From contig CAUYUJ010014605.1 in NCBI GenBank assembly GCA_963575745.1, positions 183,474 through 247,473 on the forward strand: a stretch of DNA of 64,000 bases, in the 5' to 3' direction. The notes beneath the pieces were generated by a model. That model did no database searches and was not told the DNA's origin. It worked only from the letters and a program-made list of their open reading frames with translations. Below, piece after piece: positions 9,475 through 19,966 of this stretch. How positions within the stretch are numbered: position 1 is the stretch's first letter; each line of letters starts with the position of its first letter. The position numbers were made by a program, and so were the translations under genes. The DNA comes from Prorocentrum cordatum (taxonomy: Eukaryota; Sar; Dinophyceae; Prorocentrales; Prorocentraceae).

Positions 9475-10790
9475 GGGGTTGGCCCCCCCCCCCCCCCACC
9501 TCCTCGATCCGTCGTCGGGGCGCCCCCCCCCCCTCCCTTTCCCCGATCCTGGTCCGTCGTCGGGCCCCCCCCCTCCCCCCCTTTCAAAAAAAAGGGGAGG
9601 GGGGGGTCCGACCCCCCCCCCCCGCCCCTCCCCTGCCGCCCCCCTCCCTGACTCCGGAACCGACCCCCACCCTTACCCCTTGCCCCACCCAACCCTAACC
9701 CCAACCCCAACCACTAACCTCAGCCCCAAAGAGTACTCACTACTCATTACTCACTACCCACTACTGGCTACTCGCTATTCGCTACTCACTTCTTACTGCC
9801 CCCTGCTCACTACTCACGACTCACTACGCACTATCCACTACTCACTACCCACCACCCACTACTCGCTACTCACTACTCCCTACTCACTACTCCCCCCTCC
9901 CCACTCACTACTCACTACTTACTCCTCACTACCCACTACTCAATACTCACTACCCACTACGTACTACTCATTACTCCCCTCACTACTCACTGCTCGCTAC
10001 TCATTACCCACTACCCACTGTCCACTACTCACTACTCCCTACTCTCTACTCATTGCCTGCAAATCACTACTCACTACGTACTACTCGCTACTCGCTACTC
10101 CCTACACGAAACTGACTACACAGTACTCAGTACTCACTACTCGCTACCCCCATACTCGCTATTCAATACTCACGACCCACTCCCCGCTACTCACTACTCA
10201 CTAGTCACTACCCCCTACTCACTAGTCACTACATAGTCTCTAGCCACTAGTCACAAGTCACAAGTCACTAGTCACGACCCACTACTCACTAATCGCTACT
10301 CACTACCCACGTCCTACTACTCACTGCTCACTACTCCCTACTCCCTACTCCCTATTCACTACTCACTACTCGCTACTCCCTACTCCTTACTCACGGATCA
10401 CTACCCTCTACTTACTATCGCTACTCACTACTCACTACTCACTACTCGCCACTCACTGCTCACTTATCAGTACACACTACTCACTATTCACTACTCACTA
10501 CTCCCCACTCCCTACTCCCTACTCGCCACTCGCTACCCACTACTCACTACCCAATACTCACTACTCACTACGCACTAACTCACTACTCACTACTCACCAC
10601 TCCCTACTCCCAACTCCGCACTCCCTACACACCTTCTCCGGCGCAGAAAGGAGAAGCAAGAGAGGCCCCACCTCCCCAGCTCCCTTTCTGGCGCAAAGGG
10701 GGGGGGGGGGGGGAGGGGGTCGAAAATCTCGCCCCCCCTTGGAAGGGGGGGGGCGGGATTCTGCGCCCCCCCCTGTTGTGTATTCAGGGA
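9475..10790. repeat. C/G tracts around a (CTACTCA)n heptamer block
   Basis: Poly-C and poly-G tracts at 9475-9625 lead into about 950 bp of CTACTCA-type heptamers (9720-10615) with CCC and CG variants. Further G-rich and C-rich tracts lie at 10690-10790. The heptamer period is visible where units are perfect (CTACTCACTACTCA). The block sits inside retroelement R1 between the zinc finger and RNase H. Confidence 0.9.
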
Positions 10791-10799
10791 GATCCACTG

Positions 10800-10960
10800 G
10801 CGCACTTTCCGAGTTGTTGCTGTGGCTGATCTCGTGATTTGCAGGGCAGTCGTAGCAGCGGTGCTCTGATCTTGCCACCGCTTCTCCGCATCGCGCGCAG
10901 ACCTCTTCTCCTGCTTGGCTGAGGTTGGCCGCCCTGCGACTCTCATTCGTCCAGACACCT
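10800..10960 (-). pseudogene. Zinc-finger segment of retroelement R1
   Basis: Encodes CARCGEAVARSEHRCYDCP, a C-x2-C-x8-H-x3-H/C-type finger followed by a tail that runs into the simple-repeat block. A finger in this place, after the reverse transcriptase, is typical of dinoflagellate LINE-like elements as I recall them. The same frame is open back to 12018, but most of that stretch is a shadow of the RT frame. Confidence 0.65.
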
Positions 10961-11639
10961 GCCACTGCTATCGTTTCCAGCATCGCCGCCTTGGCGCGCG
11001 GCCCTTTGCGCCGTCGCCTGCGCAGGTGCCGCTGCAGCTGGTAGAGGTCTCCTCCTTCGCGCAGGCCTTCGCCATGTCGGTGTGCTGCGGCCTGTTGCCA
11101 TAGCTGGTGCTGCGCGCAAGTCTGGACCTCCTGCAGCAGCGCGCCGAAGTGGGGGGCGTCTCCTGCCGGGCTGACCAGCTGTCCAGCCAATGCGGCGTCC
11201 ATCCCAGGCCCATCAGCTGCACGATGACGCCTGCCATCGGGCACTTGGCATGGTACCGCCTCCTGTTGGGTTCCAGCTCCTGGAGCTTGGCATGGGGCAT
11301 GTGCCATCCCCTCTGCTACCTCTTGAGCTCCGCGGGGTGGTCCACTATCGCGAGCCAGAACTGCTTGACTTGGTCCACGATGGCTCGGGTGACTGCTTCC
11401 TGCGTGCCTCGCTGGACAGGAGAATAATGGACGTGCAGCGCCCTGATTTTTGCCCTCCTGTGAGGGGCGCCGCCTCCGCGGCCCGGACCTTTGTCGCCGC
11501 GGTTGGCGCGACGCCGTGCGTGGGTAGGTCCCGCGCCTGCTGGCAGTCGGCGCCTGCCGCGTACCCCTTCGCCGCGCACTTGGCGCCCTCCTTGGCCGAG
11601 TTTTTGAGCTTGCCAGTGCGCTGATTGGCCTTCGCCTGT

Positions 11640-12500
11640 CGAGCCGCATGCGTTGGGCGTCTGAGCTGCTTGCCAAGCCCTGCGTCCACTCCAAGGTCGC
11701 GGGCCGCCCCTGGCCGCTTGTTCGGGGTGCCAAGGCTGCCTGGTATTCTGGCGCTCTCTTTCTGGAGGTCCTGGTCCGAGGCCACTGCCGCCGCCTTGTT
11801 GGAGATCGGGATGGAGAGCCTCGCGAAGCCCTGATGCACCAGGCCTGCAACGTACTTGACCTGGGCCAGCACCTGCTTCTGGCGCCCTCTATTTGCATGG
11901 CTTGGTCGTCCAGGAACTGCTGGATGACCACGAAGGAGGTAGTGCCTGCGCGCTGCGTCCACGACGCCATAGAGGAGCGGTCGCGCGAGGTCCACTGCCC
12001 GCCCGCAGCCGGCCACAATGCTGTTGGCTGGCTCGAAAGAGTAGGAGAAGAGGCTGTGCGCCATGACCGCTCTCGGGGCGAGGTACATCTGGATGGCCAC
12101 GGCGAGCGGCAGCAGGGGGCAGTGCAGGTCGCTGGCCTTCTCGGGCAGCTGGTCGAGGCCTATGTCATCGTAGAATTTGGCTGCGTCGTATCCCTGCCGC
12201 GTGGTACCCCATCTGCGCTGCCGCCTCTGCTCTCATCACCCTGCGCATCGCCGCGCGGAGGGCTGATGATCCTGCCGCCGCCGTGCCCCAGAAGCCTGCT
12301 GCCGCTTTGCTCCAGGTGGCGGTGATGGGCCTCCTGGCCGCGCTCCAGATGCGGTAGGGCATGGGCATGAAGCCTATCGGGCGCTCGCCTCTGTTTCCTG
12401 GTTTCTGTTCCAGCAGGAGCTCCAGGACCAGATAGAAGTGCCATGGCCAAGCTGCTCGAGCCTCGCAATTCTGCAGGCACTGCACGAACTCCGTGAGCCC
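11640..12500 (-). pseudogene. Reverse transcriptase domain of retroelement R1
   Basis: The N-terminal RT segment contains LLLEQKPGNRGERPIG and then PYRIWSAAR, the LPKP-RPI pattern of non-LTR reverse transcriptases. The catalytic motif is read in another frame as VVIQQFLDDQAMQI around 11905-11918 and keeps the paired aspartates (FLDD in place of the usual FADD/YVDD). The next motif, LSIPISNKAA, follows in a third frame, and RDLGVDAGLGKQLRR lies near 11700. At least two frame changes separate these motifs, so no single protein can be made from this copy as it stands. Confidence 0.8.
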
Positions 12501-12559
12501 CTGCTCTCCTATGGCCCTCAGCTCTGGCGACCGCCACCAGTCTGCTCCTTGTCCTGCAA

Positions 12560-14880
12560 TGCGCTCGCTTTAGGTGCTGGATGATGGAGCCGATGATGTG
12601 CTGGTTGAGCAGCTCCAGGTTGTTCTCCTGTGCTGGCCGCCGTTCGGAACTTCTTCAACGCTGCCTGGATATGCTCGGCCTTCGGGGCGTCTCTCGTCCA
12701 CTTGCGCTACAAAGCCTCCCGCGCAGGTCCACCAGCTGCTGCGGGTGCGTGACCATCTGGCCCTCGTTTTCCCTGCATTTTCTCAAGGTGGCTGCGCTCG
12801 GCCGCCTTGGTGTAAGCATGGGCCGTCTCCGCGCTGCCTGCCGTCGAGTCGTGCACCCAGTGAATGCGCGCCTTCTCCACTGCTTCGGTGAGCAGCTTGG
12901 CGGCGCTCTTGACCTCCTCGGCAACCATTCTACATGTGCCTGGGCCTGCTAGGGCCCCACCCGCTATGGGGCCGAGTGCTGCCAGTAGCTGCTCCTGCTA
13001 CTCCTTGGCCTCGCCGTCTTCTTTGGTCCTGCCGCAGTCTGGGTTCTGGAGTTGGAGTGCGAGCTGTCGCCTTGTTCGCGCCTGCTGCAGCGTCTGGCTG
13101 GCTCGCTTGATGCTGGCCTGCTGCATTCTTCGACTACTCGGGGCACTCCTCGCTCCTGGGCCGTCTGCGTGCTCAGCTGCTGTTGCATCCTGTGGTTACT
13201 ATGGCCCTTGCTCTTGCTCAGGTTGCTCTTCGGGATCGCGTGACTGACCTGCTGCGCCGCCTGCTGCTGCCCCTGGTGGCAGGGGTTCTGGTCTGCGCCC
13301 TGGCGCTCATTCCCGAGTGCGCGACGCAGCGTGTCTCGAGTGCTGCCAGTTCCCCCCAGTGCTAAGCCCTCGCCGCGCTGAGGCCCGCTGCGGCCCGACC
13401 CCTCGCCGCGCCGGGGTCCGCCGCGGCCTGGCCCCTCGTCGCGCTGGGGCCCGCTGTGGCCTTGCCCTCGCCGCGCTGGGGCTGGGCGCGGCCTAGCCCC
13501 CCGTTGCGCTGGGGCCCTGCTGCCCCCGCTTGCCCCGCTGCTGGCGCCAAGCTTTTTCCCCGGCGCCCCGCTGCCGGTGGTGCCCGAAGCAGCCCCCCTC
13601 ATTTTCGAAGGGGTCGGAATCTTCGATGTCCACGGTGCTGCGCCCTGCTGGCGGGGGAAGGGCGCCCCTCTGAAGCCCCTCTGCGCCACCTCCTCGGCAG
13701 CCGCGGGGCTGGCCCACGTCTGGGGCGCGCCCCGCGGCGGCGCGCTTGCGGGGCGGGAACCCCTGCCCCATCTCAGAACTGCAGGAGGTGGCGACCTCCC
13801 CATGAACTGCCTCACTCTCCTGGGTGGGCGATGGGAATCTCAAGAAGAGCGAGGGGGGGCCTGCCTCCTGCTCTAGGCCGGGCTCGCGCGCCCTCGTCTC
13901 TGGGAAAAGCGGGCCCATCCATCTCAGAGGTCCAGGGCGCGTCCTTTGGCGGCGGTGCTGGGATAAAGCAAGGGCGCCCGCCGCAGCCCCTCTCCGGCCT
14001 GCCCGCGAGCTCCTGGACCTCAGCCTGGGGATGGGGGGACCTCCTCCAGCGCTGCCTGGCTCGTGTCGTTGTGCATGGTGCTGGTGCTGCCGTCGCCGTC
14101 GCCTTCTCCTCTGTCTGCTTGCCCCTGCTGCTGGGGCGGCGAGGGGGGGCCCTGGCCCCGCTCGGCGGGGGCGCGGCCCGCCGAGCGCCCCCCCGTGCTC
14201 TTCGACGGGCTCATGGCTGGCGCGGGAACCCTGCCGCCGTTGGCCGCCCGGCCTGGCGACGCGGCGGCGCCGGGCTCAGGCGCCGACGGGCCCATTCCAC
14301 CACCTGAATCATCGTCGGTTTGGGCCTGCGGCTTGAGGGCTTGGCGAGCCCCCCCCCCCCCCCGGGCGCGCGCGTCGCGATGCGGAAGCTGGCGCGCAAG
14401 CGAGGCGATCTCCGCCCACCGCGCGCTCGCCTTCCCCTCGACGCCTGCCCACGGGAGGGCGGAGGCCGCGCCCTGGATGCTGATGCTCTTGTAGCGCGTC
14501 GGCCTGCCGTGCCCAAGGGGCTTGCCGCGCTCGTCGTCGGGGATGCCCGCGCTCTTGTGCAGGCCGAGCTCGAGCGCGTCCGCAAACTGCCCAAACGGCC
14601 GACCTAGCTCCAGCATGTCGACTCCGATCAGCGCCCCACGACCGCGCCCTGCAAGTGCGTGGGGAGCTCGCCCAGGGCTCGCACTCGGACTTCGGCTGCC
14701 GTCGCCAGCCAGAGCTCATCCTGGGCGACGTGCTGCACCTCCCTGTCGTAGTGCGAATGTGGCACTGGCTCCGCGTCATTCTCGTCGCCCTCGCAGCCTG
14801 CGCCAGCAAACGCTTGCTGTCGCCTTCCCATTGCTTCTTGCCCTCCTCGAGCGGCCCCGCGGCAGGCTGCGCGTGACTTG
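12560..14880 (-). pseudogene. Linker region between EN and RT of retroelement R1
   Basis: Minus-strand segments with coding character are scattered through three frames. Examples are a helical stretch near 12720-12928 (AEEVKSAAKLLTEAVEKAR) and another at 14460-14616 (MLELGRPFGQFADALELGL). This interval joins endonuclease and RT in related elements. The 33-bp minisatellite at 13362-13535 is embedded in it. Confidence 0.5.
13362..13535. repeat. 33-bp minisatellite, about five units
   Basis: Same unit as at 6630-6950 (core CCCTCGCCGCGC-GGGG-C), coding GPQRGEG-type peptide on the minus strand. It lies within retroelement R1. Confidence 0.8.
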
Positions 14881-14899
14881 GGCATTCTCCAGGGCGACT

Positions 14900-15615
14900 G
14901 GCGGCTGAATGGCCGCTGGCCTTCGTAGGGCCCCCCATTTGAGCTGTCGGGGTCTGCCGTTCAGCCTGAGCCTGACTCCGATGCGCCGCCCCCACGGCAC
15001 CGCCCCGATCAGCTCCAGCTCGTCGAAGTGCGGCGCGAGGCCTGTCGAGATGAGCGCGTAGTCTAAGCAGCGCGCTGTGCCCGCAGCTGGAAAACACGTT
15101 GGGGCCTCCGTCCCCGCTGCAATCGCCTGCGCATTTAGCACCGCGGGCCAGATGCTGCCGTTGAGCTCCGACGGGGCGATGTTGGAGTCGCCCACGGCAG
15201 CCCGGGGGCCCCCCCAGACTGCCATCTTCTCGCGCAGGTCGCAGGGCAAGTCGACGCTCCTGCCCGCCAGGCCCGCGCCACGCCCCAGGTGGATGAAGGC
15301 CGCCGCGAAGCGCACCTTGTGGAGGCTGGCGATCACCGCCGCGATGTCGCTGACCTGGATGTCCAGCGTGCTGCGCGCGAGGGCACAAGTGCATCCTCTG
15401 GTGTCATCTCCTTATCCTGGACGTGCTCTGGTCCAGTAACTGCGAAACCCGCTCTTCCGCAGGGCCGCTCTTGCCTTGAGTGCGCTGTCTGGCGCAGGTG
15501 GTGCTCCGCCATGCCGATGGTGTCTCTGTCTCTCGCGCCGTTGATCTCCTCGAGGTAGCCTTGCGCCTGGGCCCCCCCAGGTGGTGATGTTGAAGAAGAC
15601 GACGTGAAATTGGCG
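14900..15615 (-). pseudogene. AP-type endonuclease domain of retroelement R1
   Basis: Starts with VVFFNITTWGG near 15610-15575, the opening strand of the exonuclease-endonuclease-phosphatase fold. It continues with VGDSNIAPSELNG near 15196-15162 (the GDFN motif with Ser for Phe) and LDYALISTGLAPHF near 15065. These domains nick target DNA to prime reverse transcription. The N-terminal strand and the core lie in different frames. Confidence 0.7.
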
Positions 15616-15799
15616 GCGAGCGCTCTTCCAACGCGCCTTCCTGCGACTACCCTGGGGACTCGCCACTTTGCACCTCTGCGACGGAGACCTCAGCTCGCTG
15701 GGCCTGGGCGGCCTTGTCCCTTGCCTGCTGGATGTGAGCACCCACTCGAGCTCGGCGCTGTTCGTCTTCGGTGCCTGCTCCTGCATCTGGTTTGGCAGC

Positions 15800-17015
15800 T
15801 TCGCCTAGGGCATCTGCCTCAGCGGCGCTGGTGGGCTTGGCCGCTGCTGCTGCTGCCCCAGAGCCTGCTGACTCTCCTGCTGGCTCGCGCTGTGGCGCTG
15901 GGCTCGGGCAGGGCTTCTTGCCTGGCGGGCCCTGCGAGCGAATTGCCTGGTCCGCTGCTGCATCTGATTGGCGTTCGAGGCGGGCCTGTTCGATCTGCAG
16001 CAGCTGCTCCTGGTGCTTGGCCGTCTCTTCCGCCAGGTACTGCAGGTGCTTTGCCGCGTCCGCCTCGCGCTCCTAGACCTTGTTGGCCATGGCCTCGCCC
16101 TTCGCCATCGCCGCGCGCCAGACTTCTTCCTTTGGCTCTGCCCACCTGTGGAAGTCGCCGGGTTGCTTCCCGAACTGTTCCAAGAGGGCGGCCAGGTCGG
16201 GCATGTCGGCTGGTGCTGCTGCGCCTGCTGGAGCTGGTTCAGGCTTGACGTCTTGGGCCTTGAGCGCGTCGAATTCCCCCTCTGCTGCGATGGCCGACTC
16301 CATTGCCTCAGGCAGCTTGCGATCACTGTTTGCCAGACTCTGCTTGGCGCTCTCGACCGCTTCTCCTGCTACTCGAACCCGCTTCTGTATCTAGTCCAAT
16401 CGTTTGGCTGCTGCATCCGCTGCTTTGGGTCCAACTGGTGGTGCAGCTGCTGCTTGCTGACTGCTACCAGTCCTGGCCAGAGCGCCTCATAGTGGGTGCG
16501 GGCGGGGTCGTCCTTGGAGAGCTTGTTGTACGCTGTGGCTGCAGCTGTCTGGAGGGTGATGGAGGGGCTCTGCTGCTGTTGGTTTCCACGCCCCTTGCCT
16601 CCTGCACCTCCTTGCTGCCATCCATCCGCCCAGGTGACCCTCGGCGAGCCATTTCCCCCTGCTCGTCCCCATGGGAGTTTGGGCCTGCTGCGGTCGCCGT
16701 CGTCCTTGAAGATGTGGCCCTCTGGCACGAGGTGGGCGACGCTGGCGCCACATATGCAGGTATCGTCTCTGCTGGTGATGTTCCTGCATTGGCGCCACAT
16801 GCTGCACCCAGCGCGCACCACATAGCTGCCGCTCCTCCACGGAGCCCTCTGGCCATACGGAGCCACCGTCCAGGCGCTGCCCGCCCCGCGTCCGCCGCCG
16901 CCACGCCCCATGGCTGCTGCGGTGCCGCGCGCGCGCCCGACGCCCGTCAGAGGACTGTCCTCGGTCCAGAGGTCACCCTGCGGCCTGGAGGCTGGACAAC
17001 CCCCCAGGTCATCAT
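15800..17015 (-). pseudogene. ORF1 of retroelement R1
   Basis: The first ATG pair directly follows the spliced-leader relic at 17016. A Cys-rich patch near 16815-16750 reads CSMWRQCRNITSRDDTCICG, like the RanBP2-type finger I recall from ORF1 of dinoflagellate elements. A long Gln/Glu/Ala-rich helical region (about 16300-15900) looks like a coiled coil. Frames alternate along the segment. The likely role is RNA binding and particle assembly; that role is inferred from position only. Confidence 0.55.
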
Positions 17016-17036
17016 CTTGAACCAAAATGGCGACGG
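17016..17036 (-). other. Spliced-leader relic at 5' end of R1
   Basis: Minus strand reads GTCGCCATTTTGGTTCAAG followed at once by ATG. The dinoflagellate spliced leader ends GTAGCCATTTTGGCTCAAG, so 17 of 19 bases match. The relic is bounded upstream by a GAG microsatellite. Confidence 0.75.
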
Positions 17037-17037
17037 G

Positions 17038-17152
17038 GAGGAGGAGGAGGAGGAGGAGGAGGAGGAGGAGGAGGAGGAGGAGGAGGAGGAGGAGGAGGAG
17101 GAGGTGGAAGACAAGGAGGTGGAGGACGAGAAGGAGCACGAGGAGGACGAAT
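17038..17152. repeat. GAG microsatellite
   Basis: About 65 bp of pure GGA triplets, then GAG/GAC variants. It directly abuts the spliced-leader relic. Confidence 0.9.
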
Positions 17153-17549
17153 AAGCCTGGAGCCCCCGCCGGCGCTCCGCAAGCCGGCCACTGTCGCGCC
17201 GCGTTCCACGCCGCCCCGCCGACGATTTGGGGGGCGCCGCAGTGCCATTGCAAAACGCATCAACCATATTGCTATGCCCAGTGCAGGTCAGACCTAGGAC
17301 AGCAGAGCATCCTTCAAGTTGGGCGCGAATTAGCGAGGGGCGAAAATGGGGTTGAAGAAGGGCGCTTTTTCGGGCCCTAAAAGCCCCCTTCTGGACCCGA
17401 AAGGGCAACTTCACGGGCCCGGAAGGGCTCTTTTCTGGCAGCCCTCGCCGCCCCCCCATGTACCACCGCCCGAGATATCCTCCAGAGCTGCCAGATCTCA
17501 GAGATTCCCTATGCATCCTCAGAGTGACCTTGTGCGCGGTTTTTTAGGG

Positions 17550-17680
17550 GCCGCGGGTGGACCAACCACAAGCGCGAAACACGCTGCTATCGCATCGCAT
17601 TTGGCGATGGGGGGGGCCCCGATGGGCCCGCACCAAAGGTCCCTCCGGCGAAGGGCTACTCTTACGTGAAGTCGAGCACA
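17550..17680. repeat. Dispersed repeat shared with 40490-40625
   Basis: Both places carry GGGCCCGCACCA-GGTC-CTCCGG and then ACTCTTACG-G-AGTCGAGC. Upstream they share a CGCAA-C-CGCTGCTA-G block. Orientation is the same. 17153-17549 is GC-rich with nothing recognised. Confidence 0.55.
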
Positions 17681-17772
17681 CACACACCACACACACACAC
17701 ACACACACCACACGCCACACACACACACACACACACACACTTTCACACACTTTCACACACACACACACACTA
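17680..17772. repeat. CA dinucleotide microsatellite
   Basis: Interrupted (CA)n with CACACCACAC and TTTCACACAC variants. Confidence 0.9.
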
Positions 17773-17789
17773 AAGGCCTCCTAGATAGG

Positions 17790-17943
17790 GTCCGAGTAGA
17801 TTGGGTCGGAGGATCGCGCCGTCGGCGATGCATCGGCGGCGTCGGCGGGGCGGCGTCGGCGTGGAGAAATCGAGTTCCACATCGAGCCGCATCGTCGATG
17901 CATCGGCGATGCGGCGCGATCCTCGGACCCCATTTGCTCCGAC
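17790..17943. mobile_element. Inverted-repeat element with GTCCGAGTAGAT ends (copy 1)
   Basis: The left end GTCCGAGTAGATTGGGTCGG and the right end, CCGAC preceded by CCTCGGACCCCATTTG, are imperfect inverted repeats. Inside are GATCGCGCCG and CGGCGCGATC and several CGATGCATCG palindromes. A second copy is at 28777-28955. Confidence 0.65.
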
Positions 17944-17959
17944 ACCGTCTGCGAAGCCT

Positions 17960-18190
17960 ACACAGGACATGCACGCACGCACGCACGTGCGCACGCACGC
18001 GCGCACGCACGCGCGCACGCACGCACAGACGCATGCACGCAAACACCCGCAGGCATGCACGCATGCACACACACACGCACAGCACAGACAAACACCCACG
18101 CACGCACAGCACAGACAAACACCCACGCACGCACGCACACACGCACGCCTCGCGCGCCTCGCGCGCCGCGCGCGCCTCGCGCGCGGCCCC
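17960..18190. repeat. ACGC/GCAC microsatellite and tandem CACAGACAAACACCCACG
   Basis: (CACG)n with two perfect CACAGACAAACACCCACG units at about 18090-18130 and CGCGCCTCG repeats after them. Confidence 0.85.
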
Positions 18191-18310
18191 AGGCCGCCGA
18201 GCCGGCGCGGGGGGGGGGGGGGGCGGCGCACATGCCGCCGCCCATGCCGCGGCCTCGCGGGCGGCGCGGCCCCGCCCCCCTGGCCCCTGGCCACGAGAAT
18301 TCATGTTACA

Positions 18311-18477
18311 GGCCTCGGAAAAACATAGCGAACACTCATGCCACATTCATTTGTCAAAGCCTCCCCCTCCCCCCAATGTTCAAAGTCGGCGGTGGGTCTG
18401 ATGAGCTGCACCTCGACCGCAGTCTCCCTCGCGCGTGGCAACTTTGAGATTGGGGGGCAGGGGGGGTGTTTACGACT
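18311..18477. mobile_element. Dispersed repeat with CCCCCCAAT / ATTGGGGGG ends (copy 1)
   Basis: Starts CATAGCGAACACTCATGCCA. The inner part has inverted ends (CCCCCCAATGTTCAAAG against CTTTGAGATTGGGGGG) about 115 bp apart. A near-identical copy lies at 21674-21828, and a fragment of the left end at about 21463-21500. Confidence 0.75.
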
Positions 18478-18619
18478 TTGTTTCCGTCTACCGCATTTCA
18501 GGACCAGCTTCCAAAAGACGAATCCTACAGAATTTGTTGATCTCAATTTGGATGGTGATTGTTTTTGGTCGCTCTTGTGCACACGGCCCCCCTGTCTCTG
18601 GGGGGGAGGGGGGCGAGTC

Positions 18620-18808
18620 GGCGGCTGGCGAGGGGGGGGGGAGTGAGAAGGAGGAGATCCTCTCCGAAGGCGGCGGGGCTTCTCAGAAGCCCTCCGCTCT
18701 TCCGAGAAGTTGTTTGTCTGTGCTTTTCGGGAAAGGCTTAGAACACATCTCATAAGGCCGGGGGGCTTCCAAACCTTCTGTGAAGGCCCGCCCCTCCTCA
18801 CTTCCCCC
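18620..18808. mobile_element. GAGAAGG/CCTTCTC inverted-repeat element, family M10 (copy 1)
   Basis: Left end GGGGGAGTGAGAAGGAG and right end CTTCTGTGAAGGCCCGCCCC then CCTCACTTCCCCCC are inverted. Interior GGCGGCGGGGCTTCTC-GAAGCCCTC is shared with copies at 29758-29930 (same orientation) and 28215-28375 (opposite). Confidence 0.65.
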
Positions 18809-18856
18809 CCTCGCTCGCCGCCGAGCGAAGATGTGCAGGTCTCGAGCTGCAGTCAC

Positions 18857-18857
<1 letters not shown>

Positions 18858-18905
<48 letters not shown>
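18858..18905. repeat. CGT microsatellite
   Basis: Sixteen nearly perfect CGT triplets. 18906-19179 is GC-rich without a recognised feature. Confidence 0.9.
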
Positions 18906-18907
<2 letters not shown>

Positions 18908-19179
18908 CACTTCGAGCAACAAGTGCGACGCCCGGGCCTCATGCAGGAGGGGCTGTGTGGGGGGGGGCCCGCGGCGCGTGGCCTCCGGGCCCGATGTCGG
19001 CCGGAGGGGACGGGCCGGCTCCGGGTGCAGTCGACCAACAGAATCCGCCGACCCCTTGGGGATCATCGGCGTGTGAGATGTTCCCCCCTCCCCCAACCCC
19101 TCCCCCGGGAGCCCGGTCCGGTCGATTTGGAGGGAGGGGGGGGGCCCCCGACGAGCGACTCACGGGCTCTTCTGGGCCC

Positions 19180-19960
19180 AAGAAGGCCTAAAGATGGGCC
19201 AAGAAGGCCCCAAGAGGCTTCCAAGACGGCCCACGAGGGCCCCGAGACGCCAAACCAGCGCTCCAAGACGCCCAAGATGACCCCAAGACGGGCCAAGAGG
19301 CCTTGAAGACGGCCCAAGAGGTCCCAAACAAGCCTCCCAAGAGGGCCCCGAGAGGCTAAAATTGTTGATTATCCATTATGTTTTTCTGTGTTTTTGTCTT
19401 TTCGCCTTTTCGGCTTCCCGACGCTCCAAAACGGCCCACGAGGCCCCGAAGACAGCCCCAAGACGGCCCAAGAGGCATACAAAACGGCCCCAAAACGGCT
19501 CAAGATGGCCTCAAGACGGCCCAAGATGGTCCCAAAACGGCCCAATAGGTCCCCAAGACGGCACCAAGAGGTCCCCAAGAGGGCCACGAACAAATCAAAA
19601 CATCTAGCTTTCCGCCCTCAGGAGCCCCAGGGGGCCCCAAGAGTGCCCCAAGAGGCCGCCAGAGGCTTCCAAGAGGCCCCCAAGGCGCCCCAAGGAACAC
19701 CCAAGAAACCTCCCAAAGGCTCCGAAAACGGCCCCAAGACGGCCCAAGAGGTCCCAATGACGGCCCAAGAGGGCTCCAAGACGGCACCAAGAGGGGCCCA
19801 AGAGGGCCACAACTAATTCAAAACATCTAGTTTTCCGCCCCCAGGACCACCAGGGGGCCCCAAGAGTACCCCAAGAGGCCACCAATGGCCCCCAAGAGGC
19901 CCCCAAGACGCCCCAAAAAACCCCAAGGAAGCCCCTCAGAGGCTCCGAAACGGCCCCCGA
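19180..19960. repeat. Degenerate CCAAGA-type tandem repeat
   Basis: Hundreds of bases built from GGCCCCAAGA, GGCCCAAGAGG and CCAAGACGG words. A CAAATC(A/C)AAACATCTAG block repeats at about 19590 and 19815, giving a higher-order unit of about 220 bp. Similar blocks are at 34960-35830, 50585-50940, 54840-55370 and 59170-59780. Confidence 0.8.
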
Positions 19961-19966
19961 ATGGTT

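Larger units (their letters stand above)
8323..17015 (-). mobile_element. Decayed non-LTR retroelement R1 (ORF1, EN, RT, Zn finger, RNase H)
   Basis: The domains occur in the order expected for a dinoflagellate LINE-like element read on the minus strand: Cys-rich ORF1 segment, coiled coil, AP-type endonuclease, linker, reverse transcriptase, CCHC-like finger, RNase H and a short C-terminal tail. The frame changes many times, so the copy is not intact unless many changes are introns or indels. A degenerate spliced leader lies immediately upstream (17016-17036). Two minisatellites interrupt the coding track: a 33-bp repeat at 13362-13535 and a 1.3-kb simple-repeat block at 9475-10790 between finger and RNase H. 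The 3' limit is unclear because the ORF at 6756-8207 may belong to it. Confidence 0.8.

Noticed and set aside
9690-9715. CCCTAACCCC words as an interstitial telomere
   Set aside because: Only a few irregular words, grading into CTACTCA heptamers; no regular CCCTAAA array.
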